DNA of 9,862 nt. Source: Syntrophus sp. (in: bacteria). GTDB taxonomy: Bacteria > Desulfobacterota > Syntrophia > Syntrophales > UBA8958. Of this stretch, positions 1 to 6,778 are shown piece by piece (positions within the stretch are counted from its first letter, which is position 1; each line of letters opens with the position of its first letter). Position numbers and translations under genes: made by a program. Below the pieces are notes generated by a model that worked only from the letters and a program-made list of their open reading frames with translations, searched no databases and was not told the DNA's origin. The DNA is taken from positions 1 to 9,862 of the forward strand of contig DMAT01000239.1 in assembly GCA_003451635.1 (NCBI GenBank), in the 5' to 3' direction.

Positions 1-1
1 A

Positions 2-562
2 GTATTCATAAAAGCGAATACAAGTCTTACCGGGCACGATACCAACATCTTACTTCCAGCCGCAGGACCGGATCAGGTCGATTACGAAGGAGAACTTGCC
101 GTTATCATAGGAAAGGCGGGGAAGAACATCAAGGCGTCAGAGGCAATGAATCATGTCCTCGGCTACACCTGCGCAAATGATGTAAGCGCTCGGGACTGGC
201 AATTTGAAAAGCAGAAAGGCCAGTGGACCAGAGGAAAAGGCTTTGACACTTTTTGCCCTTTAGGTCCCTGTCTCGTCACCAGAGATGAGATTCCGGATCC
301 GAACCGCCTCAGCATCAAAACGATGATCAATGAAAAGGTCGTCCAGGATGCCAGCACAGCCAGCATGATTTATGATATCGCGACCATTGTCAGCGATTTG
401 AGTCATTCCCTGACATTACTGCCGGGAACGGTGATCCTGACCGGTACACCGGAAGGTGTGGGCTTTACAAGGCAACCCCCTCTCTTCCTCAGGGAAGGAG
501 ATCGTGTGTCAGTCACAATCGAAGGTATCGGAACCCTTGCTAATGCGGTACAGAGAGAATAA
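2..562 (+). CDS. Fumarylacetoacetate hydrolase (FAH) family protein, 5'-truncated
   Basis: The reading frame is open from base 2 and ends with TAA at 560-562; the true start lies left of the window. About 186 residues are visible, covering most of the FAH catalytic domain. The hallmark motifs appear in order: a VFIKANTSLTG stretch near the left edge, DYEGELAVIIGK (bases 80-115) with the two metal-binding glutamates at 86-88 and 92-94, GYTCANDVSARDWQ with the metal-binding aspartate at 179-181, KGFDTFCPLGP, and a C-terminal LTGTPEGVG. Family members bind Mg2+ or Mn2+ and cleave or isomerise beta-diketo or 2-oxo acids, for example 2-hydroxyhepta-2,4-diene-1,7-dioate isomerases and fumarylpyruvate or acylpyruvate hydrolases. 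The exact substrate cannot be read from the sequence. An internal ATG at 146 is not the start, because conserved active-site sequence lies upstream of it. It is probably cytoplasmic. No strong terminator follows it. Confidence 0.93.
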   Translation, partial: VFIKANTSLTGHDTNILLPAAGPDQVDYEGELAVIIGKAGKNIKASEAMNHVLGYTCANDVSARDWQFEKQKGQWTRGKGFDTFCPLGPCLVTRDEIPDPNRLSIKTMINEKVVQDASTASMIYDIATIVSDLSHSLTLLPGTVILTGTPEGVGFTRQPPLFLREGDRVSVTIEGIGTLANAVQRE

Positions 563-702
563 AGATCACAATACCTGTTTCATAGATATTGAATTTCCCA
601 GGGATCTGTGATAGGGCGCTGCCCGTAATAATGAATCAGCAGATGATTTTTCGTGATCGCGCATTTGTAAATCATAAATAATATGGAGGATACTTTCAAT
701 CC

Positions 703-2175
703 ATGGAAAAAAAGAACCGCAAGACCTTTTTCATGTTTCTCCTGGCATGCCTGATCGGTTTTTTCATAGTCTCCGTTGTGGAAGTACTCCGGTCCTCTTT
801 CCTTGTGCCGACCGGGACGGATGTGCAAACGGCCTCGGCAGTGTCACCGGGCGATAGCGCCAGAGCGCCGGGATCATTTGCAGAGCTTGCCGAGAAAGTC
901 AAACCGGCTGTCGTAAACATCGGCACCACAAAGGTAGTAAGGGGAGGCACGCGTTCGCCTTTCGGAGGCGGTGCGCCTTTTGATCGTTATTTCGGCGACG
1001 AATTCTTTGACAGGTTCTTCGGAGACGCACCGCGCCGGGAATTCAAGCAACAAAGTCTCGGGTCCGGTTTCATTATCAGTTCCGATGGTTACATATTTAC
1101 AAATAATCATGTTGTGGAACATGCGGATAAAATCATCGTCAAATTGTCTGACGGCAGAGAGTACGAGGCAAAGATCATTGGCAAAGATGCGAAAACAGAT
1201 ATCGCCCTGATCAAGATCAAGCCCAACGAGAACCTCCCCGTTGCGGAAATTGGCGATTCCGATAAGCTCCGCGTCGGGGACTGGGTGCTCGCAATCGGTA
1301 ATCCCTTTGGTCTCGAACAGACTGTAACGGCAGGCATTGTCAGCGCCAAAGGCCGTGTTATCGGGGCCGGTCCGTATGATAATTTTATCCAGACCGACGC
1401 CTCCATCAACCCGGGAAACAGCGGCGGACCGCTTTTCAACATGGAAGGAAAGGTGATCGGCATCAACACCGCTATTGTCGCCCAGGGACAGGGCATCGGT
1501 TTTGCCTTACCCATCAGCATGGCAAAAAACATCCTCCCCGATTTGAAATCCAAGGGTAAGGTTTCAAGAGGATGGATGGGCGTTTCTGTGCAGGATATTA
1601 CCGAAGAAATGGCCAAATCGCTCCAGTTGAAGGATCGCAGAGGCGCTATTGTCTCTGAAGTATTCAAGGGAGATCCGGCGGAACGCGCCGGAATCAGAGC
1701 CGGAGACATAGTTACTGAAATTAATGGGAAAAAAATTAAAGACACCCACGAATTACTGCTTTCCATCGCTTCTTTCCATGTCGGGGACAAAGTCAGTATC
1801 AAGGTTATCCGTGACGGCAGGGAAATGATCTTCCAGGTGATGGTTGTCGAGCGAAAGGATCAGCCCGAAGTAGCAGCCGCGAAGGGGGGGGCCTATGAAC
1901 AATTTGGTCTTGCCGTCGAGGACATTACGCCGGAAATCGCCCGTTATTTAGGAATTCCCAAAAAAACGGGGATCATTGTCGTCCGTGTGCAGAGCGGCAG
2001 CCCTGCCGATGAGATGGGTATTCAACCTCAAGACATTATCCTTCAGGTCAACAAGACCAAGATTGCCTCCGTTAAAGAGTATATGAACGAGGTCAACAAA
2101 AAGTCAAACAAGGGCAGCATCATGCTTCTGATCAAAAGGGGACAGGCGACTTTCTTTGTCGCCCTCCGCAAATAG
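703..2175 (+). CDS. htrA: HtrA/DegP/DegQ (Do) family periplasmic serine endoprotease
   Basis: This 490-residue protein has complete HtrA architecture. A hydrophobic segment at residues 9-27 after a Lys/Arg-rich start is a signal peptide or membrane anchor, so the protease should act in the periplasm. A Gly/Phe-rich LA-type loop (about 80-115) leads into the trypsin-like domain with a full catalytic triad: His136 in TNNHVVEH, Asp166 in KTDIALI, and Ser240 in NPGNSGGPL. Two PDZ domains follow, at about 285-385 and 395-485, as in DegP and DegQ. The family degrades or refolds misfolded envelope proteins. The ATG at 703 has a GGAGGA at 685-690, a rather long 12-base spacing, and no better in-frame start lies nearby. 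The next gene begins 19 bases after the stop, so the two may be co-transcribed. Length and domain count do not separate DegP from DegQ; the gene symbol is therefore generic. I could not identify a convincing stress promoter upstream. Confidence 0.96.
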   Translation: MEKKNRKTFFMFLLACLIGFFIVSVVEVLRSSFLVPTGTDVQTASAVSPGDSARAPGSFAELAEKVKPAVVNIGTTKVVRGGTRSPFGGGAPFDRYFGDEFFDRFFGDAPRREFKQQSLGSGFIISSDGYIFTNNHVVEHADKIIVKLSDGREYEAKIIGKDAKTDIALIKIKPNENLPVAEIGDSDKLRVGDWVLAIGNPFGLEQTVTAGIVSAKGRVIGAGPYDNFIQTDASINPGNSGGPLFNMEGKVIGINTAIVAQGQGIGFALPISMAKNILPDLKSKGKVSRGWMGVSVQDITEEMAKSLQLKDRRGAIVSEVFKGDPAERAGIRAGDIVTEINGKKIKDTHELLLSIASFHVGDKVSIKVIRDGREMIFQVMVVERKDQPEVAAAKGGAYEQFGLAVEDITPEIARYLGIPKKTGIIVVRVQSGSPADEMGIQPQDIILQVNKTKIASVKEYMNEVNKKSNKGSIMLLIKRGQATFFVALRK

Positions 2176-2194
2176 CGGGCCTCTTCCTGCTGAT

Positions 2195-2887
2195 ATGAGC
2201 AAGAGGGAAAGGCAGACCGCTCAGTGGCTCATCGCCTCCTACCAAGCCCTGAATGATCACTTCGGAAACCTTCACTGGTGGCCGGGAGATTCTCCGCTGG
2301 AGATAATTGTCGGAGCCATTCTGACCCAGAATACGGCCTGGCAAAACGTGGAAAAAGCCATTGCCAATCTAAAAGCAGCGCGTCTTCTTACGACGGATGC
2401 ATTGACAGCCATCCCTGAGTCAGATCTTGCCCAATTGCTCCGCCCTTCCGGATATTACAATGTCAAGGCCCGGCGGCTGAAATCCTTCTTCATCTTTCTT
2501 CAGGATTGTTTTCAGGGAAACTTGGACGTCATGCTTGGAGAAAAAACCCGAACTCTTCGCAAAAAACTGCTACAGGTCAAAGGCATTGGCGAGGAGACAG
2601 CCGACAGTATACTACTCTACGCGGGAGGGAAACCGATCTTTGTAGTGGACGCATACACCCGCAGAATATTGATGCGGCATGGAGTTATCCGGGAAAGGCT
2701 TGCTTACGGGGACATACAGCGTCTCTTCATGAAGCATCTCGCCCATGACGCCCCTCTGTTCAATCAATACCACGCCCTGTTGGTCAACACCGGCAAGAAC
2801 TACTGCAGCAAGACGAAACCCCGGTGCCAGGCGTGCCCCCTGAACCATCTCGACAAGCTGCAAGCATCCGTTATTTCTAGACAATAG
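2195..2887 (+). CDS. Endonuclease III-like HhH-GPD DNA glycosylase (COG2231/MagIII-like)
   Basis: A DNA base-excision repair glycosylase of 230 residues. The N-terminal WWPGDSPLEIIVGAILTQNT and AWQNVEKAI (about 28-55) are typical of the endonuclease III-related group that includes Helicobacter MagIII (3-methyladenine glycosylase). The helix-hairpin-helix is VKGIGEETAD (128-137) and the catalytic aspartate is Asp152 in FVVDAYTRR. The position of the lyase lysine of E. coli Nth (Lys120, LPGVGRKTA) is Glu134 here, so a monofunctional glycosylase is expected. The C-terminus carries Cys204-X6-Cys211-X2-Cys214 of the iron-sulfur motif, but the fourth position is Asp220, so cluster binding is uncertain. 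I chose the ATG at 2195. An in-frame TTG at 2156 would add 13 residues and overlap the protease gene, and neither start has a strong ribosome site. The stop is at 2885-2887, just before the parS site. Confidence 0.88.
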   Translation: MSKRERQTAQWLIASYQALNDHFGNLHWWPGDSPLEIIVGAILTQNTAWQNVEKAIANLKAARLLTTDALTAIPESDLAQLLRPSGYYNVKARRLKSFFIFLQDCFQGNLDVMLGEKTRTLRKKLLQVKGIGEETADSILLYAGGKPIFVVDAYTRRILMRHGVIRERLAYGDIQRLFMKHLAHDAPLFNQYHALLVNTGKNYCSKTKPRCQACPLNHLDKLQASVISRQ

Positions 2888-2892
2888 CAGTT

Positions 2893-2908
2893 TGTTTCAC
2901 GTGAAACA
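2893..2908. other. parS centromere-like site (ParB binding palindrome)
   Basis: TGTTTCACGTGAAACA is a perfect 16-bp palindrome and matches, base for base, the widely conserved chromosomal parS consensus bound by ParB/Spo0J. It lies 5 bases after the glycosylase stop codon, in a 91-bp gap between convergent genes. ParB loads as a CTP-dependent clamp at such sites, spreads over neighbouring DNA, and recruits SMC/MukB-like condensin and ParA. Sites of this kind normally cluster near the replication origin, so this locus is probably in the origin-proximal part of the chromosome, or on a plasmid. No parA or parB gene and no second copy of the site is visible in the window. Confidence 0.87.
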
Positions 2909-2920
2909 GCGTACTGTCTC

Positions 2921-2976
2921 ACATCGCGCCGGGCACGCCCCCTCTCCACCGTAAGGACTCTTTTCCGGTGCGATGT
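2921..2976. terminator. Inverted repeat in convergent gap, possible bidirectional terminator
   Basis: The arms ACATCGCGCCGG (2921-2932) and CCGGTGCGATGT (2965-2976) are complementary over 12 positions, with one G-T pair, around a 32-base loop. The right arm ends 2 bases before the stop codon of the - strand operon (2979), and the left arm begins 33 bases after the stop of the + strand glycosylase. That is where a shared terminator would be expected. The loop is long and there is no clean T-run directly after either arm, so intrinsic termination is uncertain. It could instead be a Rho-type 3' stem that protects the mRNA. Confidence 0.4.
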
Positions 2977-2978
2977 CC

Positions 2979-3743
2979 CTACGCCAGCATGCCCCCGTCT
3001 ACGGGGATACATGCCCCCGTCGTATAGGATGCGGCGTCGGAGACGAGATAGAGGACTAGTCCCGCCATCTCCTCCGGCTGGCCAGCCCGGTTCAGTGGTA
3101 TCATGGGGAGGATGATCTTCATGATCTCAGGACTCTGGATCATGAGTGCGGAAAACTTGGTATCCGTCAGACCGGGGAGAATGGCATTTACCCTGATATA
3201 GAAAGGCGCCAGTTCCTTAGCAAAAGACTGGGTCATGGAGATTATGCCCGCCTTGGTTATGGAATATATCCCCTGAAAGGGTGCGGGCCGGATGCCATTG
3301 ACAGAGGCAACATTGACGATGACTCCGCCGCCTTGTTCCTTCATCATTTTCGCCGCCTCCTGACTCATGAAGAAATATCCCTTCAGATTGACGTCCACCG
3401 TCTTGTCCCAGGCCTTCTCATCGACACTGAGAACATCGCCAAAGAAGGGGTTTGTCCCCGCATTGTTGACGAGAATATCCAGCGTGCCGTATTCGCTCCG
3501 GACCTGGTCAAATAGTTTACCGATCTGGTCCATTTCACCCAAGTGACAGGCCATAGCCGCGGCGCTCCCTCCCCCGGCCACAATCTCTTCTGCGACTCTT
3601 TTTGGACCCTCTGCCCGCCGCGCCGTCAAGATTACCCTGGCCCCATGCTCGGCAAGTGTTTTTGCTATCGCCTCCCCGATGCCACGGCTGGCTCCCGTTA
3701 CCAGTGCGGTTCTACCGGCCAGAGAAAATATGTCCTTTTTCAT
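2979..3743 (-). CDS. SDR family NAD(P)-dependent oxidoreductase
   Basis: A classical short-chain dehydrogenase/reductase of 254 residues, the usual length. The Rossmann cofactor motif is TGASRGIG (16-23), followed by ILTARR at the end of the second strand; the absence of an acidic residue and the presence of arginines there favour NADP(H). NNAG is at 93-96. The catalytic tetrad is Asn119, Ser147, Tyr160 and Lys164. The C-terminus (VDGGMLA) is typical of FabG-like members. It is the last gene of the five-gene - strand operon, 16 bases after the kinase gene, with a strong ribosome site (AAGGAGGAG, 4 bases before the ATG). The context of CoA ligase, APH kinase and ACAD suggests a keto/hydroxy acyl-CoA or free acid as substrate, for example reduction of a 4-oxoacyl-CoA or oxidation of a 3-hydroxyacyl-CoA. 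That assignment is inference; the sequence itself gives only the fold and chemistry. Confidence 0.93.
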   Translation of the reverse strand: MKKDIFSLAGRTALVTGASRGIGEAIAKTLAEHGARVILTARRAEGPKRVAEEIVAGGGSAAAMACHLGEMDQIGKLFDQVRSEYGTLDILVNNAGTNPFFGDVLSVDEKAWDKTVDVNLKGYFFMSQEAAKMMKEQGGGVIVNVASVNGIRPAPFQGIYSITKAGIISMTQSFAKELAPFYIRVNAILPGLTDTKFSALMIQSPEIMKIILPMIPLNRAGQPEEMAGLVLYLVSDAASYTTGACIPVDGGMLA

Positions 3744-3759
3744 TACTCCTCCTTCTTTT

Positions 3760-4827
3760 TCATATTGCCCCCGTCTTCATGACCTGCTGTGCCTTCTTTT
3801 CCAGGACATGGACGGCATAAATCAGCATCCCGAATCTCTTATCCTTCGTCTGTCCGTGATAGAAGCGATAATATATCTGCTGGGCGATCACAGCAAGGCG
3901 AAATAACCCGAAGGTATAGTAAAAATCAATGTTCCCTTCCGACATCCCCATCTTGGCGCAGTAAGTGCTGATCACCTCTCCCCTCGTCATCATCCCTTCC
4001 AGATGGGTGGGAATCAGGCGGATCGCCTGCATCTCCTCGGGATCATCGCTGTTGATCCAATATGCCAGGGCACCCCCTAGGTCCATGAGGGGATCGCCGA
4101 TCGTGGCCATCTCCCAGTCGAGGACGCCGATAATTCGCAAGGGATCTTCCGGAGCAAGGACGATATTGTCAAAACGGTAATCATTGTGAATCACTGCGGG
4201 CGCAGTTGATGCTCCCGGCATCCGTTCCTGAAGCCAGGCCATTACCGTTTCGCAATCCGGTGCATCCGGCGTGCGTGCCCCTCGATAGCGTTTCGACCAA
4301 CCTTCCACCTGTCTGCTTACATATCCCTCCGGTCTCCCCAGCTCCGTCAATGCTGTGTCTCTGTAATTGACATGATGCAGCTCGACAAATACATCTATGA
4401 GCCGTTCGCAAAGCATTCGAGCCTCTTCTTTAGACAGGGTCATGCCTTGTGGCAGTTCCTTGCGGGGAATGATCCCTTTCAGTCGCTCCATTACGTAGAA
4501 CGGACAGCCGATAACAGTTTCATCCTCCGTATATGCGAAGGCCTCCGGGCAGTATGGGAAATAGGGCCGCAACGCCTTCAGTACCCGATATTCCCGCCCC
4601 ATGTCATGGGCAGTTCGTACCTTCCGGCCGAATGGCGGCCGTCTCAGGACAAATTCTCGATCTCCGGAAGTGATCAAATACGTAAGGTTCGAATGTCCGC
4701 TTGGAAACTGGGTGATAGAAATCTCGCCAGTCAGGCTGGGAATTGCGTCCCTCAAGTAATTACCAATCCGTAGGAGGTCCAGTTCTTCCCCCTCCCGCAC
4801 AGGTTTTGCAGCGTCAATAAAGCTCAT
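3760..4827 (-). CDS. APH-type phosphotransferase (ACAD10/11 kinase-domain family)
   Basis: A protein-kinase-like small-molecule kinase of 355 residues from the APH/choline kinase superfamily. The nucleotide-binding loop is FPSGHSNLTY (41-50), followed by FVLRRPP. The Brenner motif HNDYRFDN (214-221) contains catalytic Asp216 and metal-binding Asn221. LDWEMATIGDP (236-246) supplies the second metal ligand, Asp237. This subgroup is usually annotated as aminoglycoside phosphotransferase, but its placement beside an acyl-CoA dehydrogenase, and the fused form in mammalian ACAD10/ACAD11, indicate phosphorylation of hydroxyacyl-CoA rather than antibiotic resistance. In P. putida the related LvaA phosphorylates 4-hydroxyvaleryl-CoA with the help of small LvaB; no LvaB-like gene is seen here. 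The gene starts 18 bases after the ACAD stop, with AGAGGAG upstream of its ATG. The specific substrate is unknown. Confidence 0.9.
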   Translation of the reverse strand: MSFIDAAKPVREGEELDLLRIGNYLRDAIPSLTGEISITQFPSGHSNLTYLITSGDREFVLRRPPFGRKVRTAHDMGREYRVLKALRPYFPYCPEAFAYTEDETVIGCPFYVMERLKGIIPRKELPQGMTLSKEEARMLCERLIDVFVELHHVNYRDTALTELGRPEGYVSRQVEGWSKRYRGARTPDAPDCETVMAWLQERMPGASTAPAVIHNDYRFDNIVLAPEDPLRIIGVLDWEMATIGDPLMDLGGALAYWINSDDPEEMQAIRLIPTHLEGMMTRGEVISTYCAKMGMSEGNIDFYYTFGLFRLAVIAQQIYYRFYHGQTKDKRFGMLIYAVHVLEKKAQQVMKTGAI

Positions 4828-4845
4828 TTTACTCCTCTCTTACCT

Positions 4846-6048
4846 TTATCTCATCCCGCCTTCCTGCCTCATAATCCGCTTGGCCACAGACATCTTGTGC
4901 ACTTCATCGGCGCCGTCATAAATACGCGCCGCCCGTTCATGGCGATAGAAAAATGCGATGATCGTGTCATCCGTCATGCCCAGACCTCCGTGGACCTGGA
5001 GGGCGCGATCAATTACTTTCTGGAGGACATCTGCTACATAAAACTTGATAAGTGATATATCGTCTCGCGCCTCCTTGGCACCTAGGTTTTCGATCTTCCA
5101 GGCGGCATGAAGGGTCATCAGCCTGGCCGCCTGAATCTCCGCCGCCGACTCGGCTACCCATGCCTGTATAATCTGCCTGGTCGCGAGGGTCTTGCCGTCC
5201 ATTGCTATTACCCTTTGGGCAGCCCGCCGGCACATCAGCTCCAGTGAACGCTGGCAGATGCCGATCCAGCGCATACAGTGGTGAATCCTTCCCGGCCCCA
5301 GCCTTTCCTGGGCGATTACGAACCCCCAGCCTTCCGGCCCCAGCAGGTTTTTCTGAGGAACCCGGCAGGATTGATAGAGGATTTCGGCGTGGCTGAAATA
5401 ATCACTGCCGGTATGACCCATAACGGAGATGTTGCGGACAAGATTGAATCCGGGGGTGCCGGTCGGCACGATGATCATGCTGGCCCGCAGGTGCGGCGCT
5501 TCCCCGGGATTGGTCACCGCCATAACGATGGCGAATGCTGACCCATCCGCTCCGGTGCTGTACCATTTCTGGCCGTTGATCACATAATCCTCTCCGTCCT
5601 TTATGGCCGTCGTATCCATCATGACAGGGTTTGAGCCCGGCATATCCACTTCGGTCATGGAAAAACAGCTCCGGATCTTCCCCTCCACAAGGGGCGCAAG
5701 GTACTGTGCCTTCTGCGCCTCCGTCCCATATTTATGAAGGATCTCGATATTACCCGCGTCGGGGGCCTGACACCCGAAGACATAATGCCCGAGTGGGCTC
5801 CTTCCCAAAACCTCCGAAACGAGGCCATGCTCAATGAGATCCAGTCCCATGCCGCCATATTCCTTGGGATGGTTCGGCGCCCATAGCTCCATCTGCTTGA
5901 CTATACGGCGTTTTTCCTCCAATTCCGGAAGGAGCTCCCGAAATTCCTTAATTAAGAACTCCGGCTCCAGGGGGATCAATTCCTTCTCGACAAATTCCTT
6001 CATCATGGCGATGATGACCTGCATCTTTTCAGAAACGGCAAAATCCAT
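4846..6048 (-). CDS. Acyl-CoA dehydrogenase, ACAD11-like
   Basis: A flavin-dependent acyl-CoA dehydrogenase of 400 residues, full length. Recognisable parts are the N-terminal helical domain (1-125), the middle beta-domain beginning SCFSMTEVDMPGSNP (127-141), and the C-terminal helical domain with QVHGGLGMTD (351-360). The segment GPGRIHHCMRWIGICQRSLE (251-270) closely resembles the ACAD10/ACAD11 subgroup. In the C-terminal motif RIYDGADEVHK (375-385), Asp378 stands where medium-chain enzymes have the catalytic base glutamate (YEGT). This fits the ACAD10/11-like group, whose members act with an APH-type kinase on 4-hydroxyacyl-CoA substrates via a 4-phospho intermediate. The gene lies 19 bases after the phosphatase gene, with GAAGGAGA 5 bases before its ATG, and just before the kinase gene. 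Ordinary alpha,beta-dehydrogenation of a branched or aromatic acyl-CoA remains possible. Confidence 0.94.
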   Translation of the reverse strand: MDFAVSEKMQVIIAMMKEFVEKELIPLEPEFLIKEFRELLPELEEKRRIVKQMELWAPNHPKEYGGMGLDLIEHGLVSEVLGRSPLGHYVFGCQAPDAGNIEILHKYGTEAQKAQYLAPLVEGKIRSCFSMTEVDMPGSNPVMMDTTAIKDGEDYVINGQKWYSTGADGSAFAIVMAVTNPGEAPHLRASMIIVPTGTPGFNLVRNISVMGHTGSDYFSHAEILYQSCRVPQKNLLGPEGWGFVIAQERLGPGRIHHCMRWIGICQRSLELMCRRAAQRVIAMDGKTLATRQIIQAWVAESAAEIQAARLMTLHAAWKIENLGAKEARDDISLIKFYVADVLQKVIDRALQVHGGLGMTDDTIIAFFYRHERAARIYDGADEVHKMSVAKRIMRQEGGMR

Positions 6049-6067
6049 ATTTTTCTCCTTCGTTCCT

Positions 6068-6778
6068 TTACCGGTACGTGACCAGCGAAGAATTTTTCTC
6101 CAGGTCTAAATGAGCCCGGTTATTAAAAGACGTCATACTGATCTGCTCTGCGTTATAGATGAAGGAAGAAACAGAGGTGTTGACGATATGCCACACCACC
6201 CGGAGTGTTCCCTCGTCAGAGATGCCCGTGGCCATCTGGAAGGCCGCCGAAATGGGTCCCCCGGATGTAAAGACCAGAACCGCCTTCCCACGGCCGTTAT
6301 CCGCCATGACCTTGCGCATTCCCCTTGCCACCCTTTCCCGGAATTCTTGCCATGAGATGACCCCTGGTATTTCTTTGCCCCCCGTGATCCAGCGCAGGAT
6401 CACCTTCTCAAAGATACGTTGAAATGCCTTTTTATCCTTATAGAAAAGCGCCATGTCCCCTTCCATCCCAGGATCGTCTTTCGCTAAATCCCTGACCAAG
6501 GCCTTTAGTATCCCTTTGGAATCATATTCGTTAAACTCCGGGAGGATTTGCAACGCAGGTACCGCCCTCCCAGCCTCACGACAACAAGAGAGCACCTTTT
6601 CGGCCGTGTCGATCTGACGCTTCATCTCTCCCGCATAGATGGTGTCAAACTTCTGGTCGATTTTTAACAAATACCTGGCCAGAAGTTCCGACTGGATGAA
6701 GCCCCGCTCGGATAACCGATCATAATGATCCGTTCCAAAGCTTGCCTGGCCATGACGTATCAGGCACAGGGTGCTCAT
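6068..6778 (-). CDS. Histidine phosphatase (phosphoglycerate mutase-like) family protein
   Basis: A 236-residue member of branch 1 of the histidine phosphatase superfamily. The phosphohistidine motif is LIRHGQASFG (6-15), with nucleophile His9. Further pocket residues are probably Arg54 in GEMKRQIDTAE (50-60) and the acidic stretch EFNEYD (81-86). The second active-site histidine of the family (usually SHGG) is replaced: the motif reads FTSGGP (170-175), with Ser172 in its place. The start codon overlaps the stop of the acyl-CoA synthetase gene (ATGA), so translation is probably coupled; the site in front (GAGGGGCGGGCG) is a poor Shine-Dalgarno. In this operon it may hydrolyse a phosphorylated metabolite, such as a phosphoacyl-CoA or its hydrolysed acid, or clear a side product of the kinase. 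That role is inference. True phosphoglycerate mutase activity is unlikely given the context and the missing second histidine. Confidence 0.88.
   Translation of the reverse strand: MSTLCLIRHGQASFGTDHYDRLSERGFIQSELLARYLLKIDQKFDTIYAGEMKRQIDTAEKVLSCCREAGRAVPALQILPEFNEYDSKGILKALVRDLAKDDPGMEGDMALFYKDKKAFQRIFEKVILRWITGGKEIPGVISWQEFRERVARGMRKVMADNGRGKAVLVFTSGGPISAAFQMATGISDEGTLRVVWHIVNTSVSSFIYNAEQISMTSFNNRAHLDLEKNSSLVTYR

Noticed and set aside
565..612. ATCACA...TGTGAT and CCTG...CAGG partial dyad after the FAH gene, as a terminator
   Set aside because: The arms are short and interrupted, the loop is long, and no T-run follows, so I could not support a terminator.
730..760. LLAC near the start of the HtrA protein as a lipoprotein lipobox (Cys16)
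   Set aside because: The cysteine sits in the middle of an unbroken hydrophobic segment (9-27), so cleavage there is implausible; an anchor or ordinary signal peptide fits better.
1107..1802. Long - strand open frame (about 231 codons) opposite the HtrA gene
   Set aside because: It lies antisense to the conserved protease and PDZ coding sequence and resembles no protein I recognise; it is a shadow of the real gene.
3760..4827. Aminoglycoside resistance gene
   Set aside because: The APH fold motifs are present, but the ACAD/CoA-ligase operon and the ACAD11 kinase-domain resemblance point to a metabolic kinase.
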